This document shows, piece by piece, positions 1-4,641 of a DNA stretch of 9,345 nucleotides. The notes below the pieces were generated by a model that had not been told where the DNA came from, did not search any database, and was given only the letters and a program-made list of their open reading frames with translations. A program made the position numbers and the translations under genes. Every line of letters begins with the position of its first letter. Within the stretch, counting starts at the first letter, position 1. The DNA comes from Candidatus Bathyarchaeota archaeon (GTDB lineage Archaea; Thermoproteota; Bathyarchaeia; TCS64), in assembly GCA_003662205.1 (NCBI GenBank), contig QMXQ01000045.1:1-9345 (forward strand), in the 5' to 3' direction.

Positions 1-2
1 AC

Positions 3-134
3 ACGGACACGTGCGAGGTCTACGTCATAGACCCCGAGAGGCGCGTGGTCCACATACCCCTCACGGGGAAGGCCGAGATCGCCGAGCGGCTGCTGACGAT
101 GATCCGCGAGAAGCTGGGCCGCAAAGCCACCTGA
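3..134 (+). CDS. 3' end of an unrecognised protein (partial)
   Basis: An open frame runs in from the left edge and ends at TGA 132-134, leaving the last 43 residues. The visible tail starts TDTCEVYVIDPERRVVHIPL and ends in a basic amphipathic helix (about residues 24-41, rich in E, R, K and L). The strand-turn-strand-then-helix pattern and the codon use (G/C third positions) look like real coding sequence continuing from outside the window. I do not recognise the family and cannot assign a function from this fragment. It points the same way as the next gene, but an AT-rich promoter-like gap separates them, so they are probably not one operon. Confidence 0.6.
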   Translation, partial: TDTCEVYVIDPERRVVHIPLTGKAEIAERLLTMIREKLGRKAT

Positions 135-139
135 TAAGA

Positions 140-147
140 TTTAATAC
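140..147 (+). promoter_or_regulatory. Candidate TATA box for the 223-759 gene
   Basis: TTTAATAC sits in a short AT-rich patch just after the preceding stop codon. An archaeal start site about 25 bp downstream (near 170) would give a leader of about 50 nt that includes the hairpin at 199-218. This rests on position and base composition only. Confidence 0.35.
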
Positions 148-198
148 ACCCTTTCACTCCATACAACAGATTTCGTTGACAGAAGACGGACCCCCCAG

Positions 199-218
199 CT
201 CCGTCGGAGGTGACGGAG
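199..218 (+). promoter_or_regulatory. Leader hairpin with the Shine-Dalgarno in its loop
   Basis: CTCCGTC (199-205) and GACGGAG (212-218) are perfect 7-bp inverted arms around the 6-nt loop GGAGGT. The loop is a near-ideal Shine-Dalgarno, complementary to the archaeal 16S rRNA 3' end, and the stem ends 4 nt before the TTG start at 223. A second GGAGG lies in the 3' arm (215-219) but is too close to the start to be a good site. Folding could modulate translation, or the palindrome could be a DNA operator. The repeat is seen directly; its role is inference. Confidence 0.5.
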
Positions 219-222
219 GGCC

Positions 223-759
223 TTGAAGGAGATATGTGTTCCCCTCGACGACGACCTCTACAGGTACTTGGGCTTCTTGGAGAAGCTCAAGCTCATCAGG
301 TGCAAGGAAGAGGCGGTGGTGGCCGCCCTCCGCATCTTCAAGAAGCTGAACATGCAGGACTGGCTCCCCTACGTCTATCGCGCCGGCCCCGAGAGGGTTC
401 TCCTAGTGGGGCAGGGGATGCTGAACGACATATTCAACTCGATGAGCGAGACGAAGCTCTACGACGTCGCGAGGATCACCGCCCTCAAGAGGAAGATACT
501 GAAGCCGTTTGACCCTGAGCTGGACCTCACGGAGCCGAGGAACTGGGACGTCGTCCTGAACGAGCTACAGAACTTCGGCTGGGGGAAGTTCACCCGCGAG
601 GGTAGCGAGATAATGGTCGAGTTTCTGGGCGTCCCAATCATCTTCCTGAAGGGGTACCTTGAGACGCTCTTCAGGATCGAGTTCGGGGTCCACAGGACGA
701 AGATGGCGGACGTCTACGTTCTGAAGCGGGAGAGAAGCAGGAGCGAGGTCTGGCGCTGA
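223..759 (+). CDS. Ribbon-helix-helix-like protein with unknown C-terminal domain
   Basis: This is a 178-residue protein. The N-terminus (about 1-42) has the ribbon-helix-helix/CopG pattern: a short strand (KEICVPLDDDLYRYL), then two helices ending at EEAVVAALRIFKKL. That suggests a dimeric DNA-binding head. A helical linker follows (about 43-105). The C-terminal part (about 106-172) reads NWDVVLNELQNFGWGKF, then VEFLGVPIIFLKGYLETLFR, then a final strand. This loosely resembles the small-molecule-binding V4R fold, but I see no clear ligand or metal residues. The TTG start is chosen because it is preceded by GGAGGTGA and immediately precedes the beta-strand; no in-frame ATG lies nearby. The stop is 3 bp from the stop of the opposing Lrp gene. 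A ligand-responsive regulator is the best guess, held loosely; the domain calls are by eye. Confidence 0.75.
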   Translation: MKEICVPLDDDLYRYLGFLEKLKLIRCKEEAVVAALRIFKKLNMQDWLPYVYRAGPERVLLVGQGMLNDIFNSMSETKLYDVARITALKRKILKPFDPELDLTEPRNWDVVLNELQNFGWGKFTREGSEIMVEFLGVPIIFLKGYLETLFRIEFGVHRTKMADVYVLKRERSRSEVWR

Positions 760-762
760 GGG

Positions 763-1266
763 CTACAGCCCCGTGCACGGGCAGCGCTTATAGGGTCCGA
801 TGACGATGGTGACGACCGTCCCCGTGATGCCGTCAAGGTTGAGCTCCGTCTCTAGGAAGCCGTTCAGCTCCTCCATGTCCCTGAAGATCACCTCCACGAA
901 CAGGTCCACGTCGCCGCTCGTCCTGTAGAGGACCTGCACGTCGGGGTGCTTGTTCAGCTGCTCTACGATATCCTTGAGCTTGGGGGGCTGGACCCTCAGG
1001 CCGATGAACGCCTTGATGATCCTCCCCAGCTTGTGGTAGTCCAGCAGCACGTTGAACTTCTTTATGATGCCCTCCTCCAGCATCTTCTGGACCCGTTTCC
1101 TCACGGTGGCATCGCTGACGCCGAGCTCCTCAGCGATGGCCTTATACGGTTTCCGCGCATCCTGGTTGAGAACCCGGATGATCCTGAGATCGAGCCTATC
1201 GATCGACGTATCATTCACCACCTTTAAACCTAAAGAACGCCTGCGACTTTCATCATCTTTTAACAC
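763..1266 (-). CDS. Lrp/AsnC-family transcriptional regulator
   Basis: The product has 167 residues from GTG 1266. It shows the classic two-domain layout: a winged HTH at about 23-72 (LDLRIIRVLNQDARKPYKAI, ELGVSDATVRKRVQKMLEEG) and a RAM ligand-binding/oligomerisation domain at about 82-160 (AFIGLRVQPP, VQVLYRTSGDVDLFVEV, GTVVTIV). Family members usually begin just before the HTH, so GTG 1221 or 1218 may be the true start; no good Shine-Dalgarno precedes 1266. The C-terminus ends GPYKRCPCTGL, with an unusual CPC pair. It is divergent from the 94-residue gene and mer, and an inverted repeat sits at its own predicted start site, which fits autoregulation. Control of the nearby C1 genes is inferred from position only. 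The effector is unknown. Confidence 0.92.
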   Translation of the reverse strand: MLKDDESRRRSLGLKVVNDTSIDRLDLRIIRVLNQDARKPYKAIAEELGVSDATVRKRVQKMLEEGIIKKFNVLLDYHKLGRIIKAFIGLRVQPPKLKDIVEQLNKHPDVQVLYRTSGDVDLFVEVIFRDMEELNGFLETELNLDGITGTVVTIVIGPYKRCPCTGL

Positions 1267-1290
1267 GATTGTTGTAATGTTTGTTCATAT

Positions 1291-1309
1291 CCCTTTTAAA
1301 ACGAAAGGG
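1291..1309. promoter_or_regulatory. Inverted repeat, candidate Lrp operator
   Basis: CCCTTT (1291-1296) and AAAGGG (1304-1309) are perfect 6-bp arms around a 7-bp AT-rich spacer. The site lies where transcription from the minus-strand TATA box at 1318-1330 should begin (about 1297). That is a typical place for an autorepressor such as an Lrp-family protein. No binding data are available; the repeat itself is certain. Confidence 0.4.
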
Positions 1310-1317
1310 GTAATTAT

Positions 1318-1330
1318 AGTATATATCTTT
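1318..1330 (-). promoter_or_regulatory. TATA box for the Lrp gene
   Basis: On the minus strand this reads AAAGATATATACT, preceded by CGA, giving a purine-rich BRE-like element followed by a strong archaeal TATA box. Transcription would start near 1297, leaving a leader of about 30 nt to GTG 1266, or about 75 nt to the alternative starts. Confidence 0.5.
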
Positions 1331-1363
1331 TCGGGTTAAGCTACAAATTATGCGCTTTACGGA

Positions 1364-1372
1364 ATATAAAAT
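1364..1372 (+). promoter_or_regulatory. TATA box for the 94-residue gene
   Basis: The plus strand here reads ATATAAAAT directly after ACGGA, a good purine BRE/TATA pair. Initiation near 1393 would give a leader of about 70 nt that carries the AGGTG ribosome site at 1455-1459. A second AT-rich candidate, TTTAAAA at 1435-1441, would give a nearly leaderless transcript and fits less well with that ribosome site. Confidence 0.4.
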
Positions 1373-1392
1373 GAAGAAAAGCGGAGGTCTTC
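1373..1392. promoter_or_regulatory. Weak inverted repeat next to the + strand TATA box
   Basis: GAAGA (1373-1377) and TCTTC (1388-1392) are 5-bp arms separated by 10 bp, between the TATA box and the expected start site. It could be an operator, but 5-bp arms in this composition also arise by chance. Confidence 0.2.
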
Positions 1393-1464
1393 CCTCGAAA
1401 AACGAACTTCACGCACCCGCAATTCTAATAAGCATTTAAAACTAACAATATATCAGGTGTCGAG

Positions 1465-1749
1465 ATGAGCTATAGAGAGTTAGTAAAACGGATCCCCCAT
1501 GCCATGTACGAGCGGCTGTCGGAGAAGCTCATGGATGTCCTCCTCGAGGCCAAGGGGGGAGGCGATGTTCCCAGCTCCCTAGCCAAGACCATACTCTACT
1601 ACTGGCAGCGCGATCAGCTCGCGAGCGAGGCTGGTCTTGTTAATCTTCTGCAGGCGGTGGAGATAGCCGACCCTGAGGGGGCCACCGCCGTGCTGGACGA
1701 GTTCGGGCTGGAAGAGGTCAAGCTTGCGCTGAGGCCCGCCGAGCGGTAA
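1465..1749 (+). CDS. Small helical protein of unknown function upstream of mer
   Basis: This is a 94-residue protein from ATG 1465, with AGGTG (1455-1459) 5 nt upstream. I do not recognise it. It appears wholly alpha-helical and soluble: MSYRELVKRIPHAMYERLSE, then LMDVLLEAKGGG, SLAKTILYYWQRDQLASEAGL, VNLLQAVEIADPEG and VLDEFGLEEVKLAL. There is no cysteine cluster, signal peptide or membrane segment. The helix-turn-helix-rich pattern with an ILYYWQRDQ core could be a small regulator or a partner protein. It lies 62 bp before mer on the same strand, diverges from the Lrp gene, and may be co-transcribed with mer. A T-rich tract at 1768-1775 between them could act as either a weak terminator or a promoter element. 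Confidence 0.75.
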   Translation: MSYRELVKRIPHAMYERLSEKLMDVLLEAKGGGDVPSSLAKTILYYWQRDQLASEAGLVNLLQAVEIADPEGATAVLDEFGLEEVKLALRPAER

Positions 1750-1767
1750 TTACCGTATCTCCCAACA

Positions 1768-1777
1768 TTTATTTTAA
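1768..1777 (+). promoter_or_regulatory. AT-rich promoter or terminator element before mer
   Basis: TTTATTTTAA, preceded by CCCAACA, is the only AT-rich tract between the small gene and mer. As a TATA box it would start transcription near 1798-1800, giving a very short mer leader. As a T-tract it could instead slow or stop readthrough from the upstream gene. The sequence does not decide between them. Confidence 0.35.
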
Positions 1778-1780
1778 TTA

Positions 1781-1804
1781 CCTCGATGGAGATGGGGATC
1801 GAGG
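1781..1804 (+). promoter_or_regulatory. Inverted repeat directly upstream of the mer start
   Basis: CCTCGAT (1781-1787) and ATCGAGG (1798-1804) are perfect 7-bp arms around a 10-nt loop, GGAGATGGGG. The 3' arm supplies GAGGG (1801-1805), the likely ribosome site for ATG 1812, and the loop carries another GGAG. It could be an RNA hairpin, if mer is read through from the upstream gene, or a DNA operator just downstream of the candidate TATA box. The layout resembles the hairpin at 199-218. Confidence 0.45.
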
Positions 1805-1811
1805 GTTGATG

Positions 1812-2813
1812 ATGAGAAGTTTTGGTATCGAGTTTGTCCCCATGGAACTCTACTGGAGGACGACCTATTACTCCATCCAGGCCGAGAGGCTCGGCTACGA
1901 CAACATCTGGATAACGGACCACTTCAACAACAGGAACGTCTATGTGAGCCTCGCCGTCATAGCCAACTACACGGACCGGATCAAGCTGGGGCCGGGGGTG
2001 ACCAACCCCTACCTGGTTCACCCCGTCATGACGGCGCAGAGCGTCGCCTCCCTGAACGAGGTCGCCCCCGGGAGGGTCGTCTGCGGCATCGGCGCGGGCG
2101 ACCGGACGACCCTGGACATGGTGGGCGTCGAGATGAAGGCTCCCTTGAGGACGGTGAGGGAGGCGGTGGAGGTGATCCGCCGACAGCTGGCCCGGGAGAA
2201 GGGCGGCTACGAGGGAAGGGTGTTCAGGACGGCCGCGGGCGCCAGGTTCAACTTCAAGGTCCAGAACCCGATCCCGATATACGTCGGCGCCCAGGGGCCG
2301 AAGATGCTGCGGCTGGCCGGCGCCATAGGCGATGGCGCCCTCATCAACGCATCGCACCCGGATGACATAAGGGAGGCCGTCAGGCACATCCGGAGGGGCG
2401 TTGAGAGGGCGGGGAGGAGGGTGGAGGACGTCGACATCGCCGCCTACACCTCGTTCTCCGTCGCGGAGAGCGAGAAGAAGGCCCGGAAGCCCGTTATCCC
2501 CGTCGTGGCGTACATCGTCGCCGGGAGCCCCCCGTCCATCCTTGAGAAGCATGGCGTCTCCACCGAGGTCGCCGATCAGATCAGAAGCGACCTGGCCAAC
2601 CGGAGGTGGGGCGAGGCCTTCGGGGCCGTGGACTCCGACATGATAGACGCCTTCGCGGTCTGCGGCACCCCCGAGCAGTGCACGGAGAAGATAGACGCCC
2701 TCTTCAAGACGGGGATCACCCAGTTCGTCACGGGGTCGCCGCTGGGCCCGAACGTGAGGGGCGCCATCGACCTCTTCGGGCGGGAGGTCCTCCCCCACTT
2801 CAAGGAATCCTAG
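1812..2813 (+). CDS. mer: F420-dependent methylene-H4MPT reductase (Mer)
   Basis: The product has 333 residues, the usual size for this luciferase-like (TIM-barrel) cytosolic enzyme, which interconverts methylene- and methyl-tetrahydromethanopterin using reduced F420. Family signatures are intact: FGIEFVP at 4-10, WITDHF at 33-38, LGPGVTNPY at 59-67 (the segment carrying the non-prolyl cis peptide of the F420 site), IPIYVGAQGPKM at 154-165, DGALINAS at 174-181, AGSPP at 237-241 and TQFVTGSPLGP at 303-313. These match Mer closely rather than generic LLM oxidoreductases. ATG 1812 is chosen because it gives the normal N-terminus and stands 6 nt after GAGGG; ATG 1809 or TTG 1806 would add one or two residues. 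Mer feeds or drains methyl groups for the CODH/ACS genes downstream. The odd point is that metF-metV, for the equivalent step, lies next door. Confidence 0.93.
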   Translation: MRSFGIEFVPMELYWRTTYYSIQAERLGYDNIWITDHFNNRNVYVSLAVIANYTDRIKLGPGVTNPYLVHPVMTAQSVASLNEVAPGRVVCGIGAGDRTTLDMVGVEMKAPLRTVREAVEVIRRQLAREKGGYEGRVFRTAAGARFNFKVQNPIPIYVGAQGPKMLRLAGAIGDGALINASHPDDIREAVRHIRRGVERAGRRVEDVDIAAYTSFSVAESEKKARKPVIPVVAYIVAGSPPSILEKHGVSTEVADQIRSDLANRRWGEAFGAVDSDMIDAFAVCGTPEQCTEKIDALFKTGITQFVTGSPLGPNVRGAIDLFGREVLPHFKES

Positions 2814-2868
2814 CGGGCACTGAAGGGCGAAAACCTCCCTCCATAAACCCCTCAGAAGATCGACCTAG

Positions 2869-2902
2869 CAGAGAATTAAAGAAAGAAAAAAGGGTTTCTC
2901 TG
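2869..2902. repeat. Inverted repeat between the convergent mer and metV ends
   Basis: CAGAGAA (2869-2875) and TTCTCTG (2896-2902) are perfect 7-bp arms around a 20-nt purine-rich loop that contains the A-runs. The repeat lies 3 bp beyond the metV stop and in the mer 3' region, so it may cap or end both transcripts. Confidence 0.35.
2878..2891 (-). terminator. metV: Poly-T terminator after metV
   Basis: On the minus strand, about 14 nt after the metV stop, the sequence reads TTTTTTCTTTCTTT. U-rich tracts like this are the usual intrinsic termination signal in archaea. No comparable T-run follows mer on the plus strand, apart from the weak TTTCTCTGTT at 2895-2904. Confidence 0.6.
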
Positions 2903-2905
2903 TTC

Positions 2906-3544
2906 CTACCTGAGGATGACCTCGGTCAGCAGGACCTTCTTGGAGTGGTCTCTCGGCGGCCTGAACTTCATGAACAGGTCCAGTCGATCCTGCTCCTTCA
3001 GCTTCTTCCATATGAGGACCCAAGCGCAGTCGTTCTTGTATTCGCCGACCTCGCATTTGCCCTCCACCTGGCCGCCGCAGGGGCCGTTGAGCAGTGCCTT
3101 GGCGCATCGGGTGATGGGGCAGATGCCGCCGGTCTCGTCCAGTATGCAGTCGCCGCAGGCCCTGCACCGGTCGTAGAACCGCCCCAGCCGCTCGGTCTCG
3201 CCTATGAAGCAGGTGTCTAGGCCGGGGAGGACGATCTTGCCGGTGAAGTCGGCGAGGGTCTGGACGCCGGAGCCGCAGGCGAGCACAAGGACGGCGTCGG
3301 CCTCCTTCAGCGCTTCCCTGTGCGCCTTCAGGTCCCGCCGGTCGAGCCTGAGGTCGCACGGCTCCTCCACCACCGCCGTTCCGACGACCTTCTCCCCCAG
3401 CCTCCCGGCCATCTCGGCCACCTCCTTCTCTCCGCCGGTCTGACACGACGTCGCGCAGGAGCCGCAGCCGACGATGAACACCTTGTCATATGGCTGGGTC
3501 ATCTCCAGGATCTTCTCAAAGGGTTTCTGCTTGGTTATGATCAC
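2906..3544 (-). CDS. metV: MetV-type iron-sulfur partner of methylene-pterin reductase
   Basis: The product has 212 residues from GTG 3544, which follows GAGGTGA by 5 nt and gives the family-like start MIITKQKPFEKI; GTG 3553 would add three residues. It matches the cysteine-rich MTHFR C-terminal (MetV) family. Near the start is VGCGSCATSCQTGGEKEV (C-x2-C-x3-C). An alpha/beta core follows with EEPCD and VLACGSG. The C-terminal half is metal-rich: CRACGDC, GGICPITRCAKALLNGPCGG, GKCEV and DCAW. In acetogens MetV pairs with MetF and passes electrons to its flavin, usually through Fe-S clusters. Here metV starts within the end of metF's transcript, 10 nt past its stop, so the two are surely co-translated partners. 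The likely electron donor is ferredoxin or an Hdr/F420-type module; none is encoded in the window. Confidence 0.9.
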   Translation of the reverse strand: MIITKQKPFEKILEMTQPYDKVFIVGCGSCATSCQTGGEKEVAEMAGRLGEKVVGTAVVEEPCDLRLDRRDLKAHREALKEADAVLVLACGSGVQTLADFTGKIVLPGLDTCFIGETERLGRFYDRCRACGDCILDETGGICPITRCAKALLNGPCGGQVEGKCEVGEYKNDCAWVLIWKKLKEQDRLDLFMKFRPPRDHSKKVLLTEVILR

Positions 3545-3554
3545 ATTCTTCACC

Positions 3555-4484
3555 TCACATGGTGGTCCTGAGCAGGGGCTCGAAGATGCGCTCGTAGAAG
3601 ACCGCCATCACGTGGATGCCCGCCGCCTTCGTCGTCTTCCGTATCTCCTTGATGAAGGGCTCGAAGAAGTCGATGTTCACCTGGTCGTAGAGCGCCTTGC
3701 GCTTCTCCTTGTCGGGCTCGTCCTTGCACCGCCTCATCCCCTCCAGCAGCTCCTTCGGGACGTGGACGCCGGGGATGTACTTGTCGAAGAAGTCCGCGAT
3801 GCCGAAGGACTTCAGCGGGAAGATGCCCACGAGGGTGGGGCAGTTGAACCGCTCGATCTCCCTGAGGAACTCCTTGACGAGGTCGATGTCGAACATAGTC
3901 TGGGTCTGAATGAAGTCCACGCCCAGGCCGACCTTCCGCCCTATCTTCAGCACCTCGGGCTCCAGGGGATCCGCGTTAGGGTTGGCCGCGATGCCCACGT
4001 TCATCTCGACCTTCCCGTGGATCTCGTTCCCTGCGAGGTCCACCCCCTCGTCGATCATCTTCGAGAGGAGGTAGACGAACTGGGCCGAGTCCAGGTCGTA
4101 GACGGGCATGGCCCCCTTGTTGTCGCCGAGGACCGTGTGGTCCCCCGAGAGGGCCAGCACGTTCCTGATGCCCAAGTGCGCCGCGGCCAGGATGTCAGAG
4201 ATGAGCGCGTTCCGGTTCCTATCCCTGACGGTCACCTGGTAGACTGTCTCCAACCCGATCTCCCTCTGGACGATGTAGGACGGCACCAGCGAGTTCATGA
4301 AGGCCATGGAGAGGGGGTTGTCCGTCACGTTCGCCGCGACGACGTAGGGCTTCATCGCCCTGGCGCTGGCCAGGATCTCCTCCAGACCCGTCGTCTTCTC
4401 GGGCTCAAGCTCCCCCGTCAGGACGAACTTGCCCGACCGGATCTCCTTGACGAGGTTGCTATAAGCAGGACGTTTCGCCACCAT
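3555..4484 (-). CDS. metF: Methylenetetrahydrofolate reductase-family protein (MetF)
   Basis: The product has 309 residues, a complete flavin-binding TIM barrel of the MTHFR family. Signatures are GELEPEK (E25 aligns with the catalytic Glu of bacterial MetF), VVAANVTDNP (48-57), QVTVRDRNRNALISD (83-97), RNVLALSGDH (107-116, with the conserved flavin-site Asp), GIAANPNADPLEPEVLKIG (164-182, the family's AxNPxxxP loop) and DFIQTQTMFD (190-199). The reaction is methylene-pterin to methyl-pterin. ATG 4484 is the only plausible start: an in-frame TGA lies 36 nt upstream, and GGAG lies 9 nt before it. It forms a tight pair with metV and is divergent from cdhABCD, which suggests a role in the acetyl-CoA pathway rather than in methionine synthesis. 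Whether it uses H4MPT or folate cannot be told from sequence; with Mer nearby, H4MPT seems likely. Confidence 0.92.
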   Translation of the reverse strand: MVAKRPAYSNLVKEIRSGKFVLTGELEPEKTTGLEEILASARAMKPYVVAANVTDNPLSMAFMNSLVPSYIVQREIGLETVYQVTVRDRNRNALISDILAAAHLGIRNVLALSGDHTVLGDNKGAMPVYDLDSAQFVYLLSKMIDEGVDLAGNEIHGKVEMNVGIAANPNADPLEPEVLKIGRKVGLGVDFIQTQTMFDIDLVKEFLREIERFNCPTLVGIFPLKSFGIADFFDKYIPGVHVPKELLEGMRRCKDEPDKEKRKALYDQVNIDFFEPFIKEIRKTTKAAGIHVMAVFYERIFEPLLRTTM

Positions 4485-4525
4485 CTTCTCAAACTCCGGG
4501 AATCCAATAACTTCACCTCAAACCG

Positions 4526-4535
4526 CTTTTAAGTA
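4526..4535 (-). promoter_or_regulatory. metF: TATA box for metFV
   Basis: The minus strand reads TACTTAAAAG, about 42 bp upstream of ATG 4484, which predicts a start near 4506 and a leader of about 22 nt. It overlaps one arm of a loose inverted repeat, CTTTT (4526-4530) and AAAAG (4542-4546), so a regulator could cover it. Confidence 0.45.
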
Positions 4536-4590
4536 TTGCCCAAAAGTGAAGAAAATTACTCGATCCCGCATTGAAAAACCCAGGATAACG

Positions 4591-4599
4591 CTTATAATG
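4591..4599 (+). promoter_or_regulatory. cdhA: TATA box for the cdh operon
   Basis: CTTATAATG, after the purine-bearing GATAACG, is a good archaeal TATA element. A start near 4620 would leave a leader of about 22 nt carrying GAGAGGG (4625-4631), 10 nt before the TTG start. TTAAAATA at 4601-4608 is a weaker alternative. The metFV and cdh TATA boxes are only about 60 bp apart and fire outward. Confidence 0.5.
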
Positions 4600-4641
4600 A
4601 TTAAAATAGGAGTTGTAAGGATCTGAGAGGGTTGTGTCTTC

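Noticed and set aside
1381..1388. GCGGAGGT as a ribosome site for an unlisted small gene
   Set aside because: No start codon at suitable spacing follows it. It more likely lies at or before the transcription start of the 94-residue gene.
1614..2798. A 394-codon open frame antisense to mer
   Set aside because: It is the same codon-bias shadow. It runs across mer and the end of the small upstream gene and has no recognisable domain.
3545..3560. metF-metV as one gene split by a frameshift
   Set aside because: MetF and MetV are normally separate proteins. Each has a complete length and a sensible start or stop, and the junction carries a ribosome site.
3474..4532. A 352-codon plus-strand open frame over metF
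   Set aside because: Composition is D/V/L/H-rich shadow coding. MetF on the minus strand has full family motifs, and the frame covers the promoter region as well.
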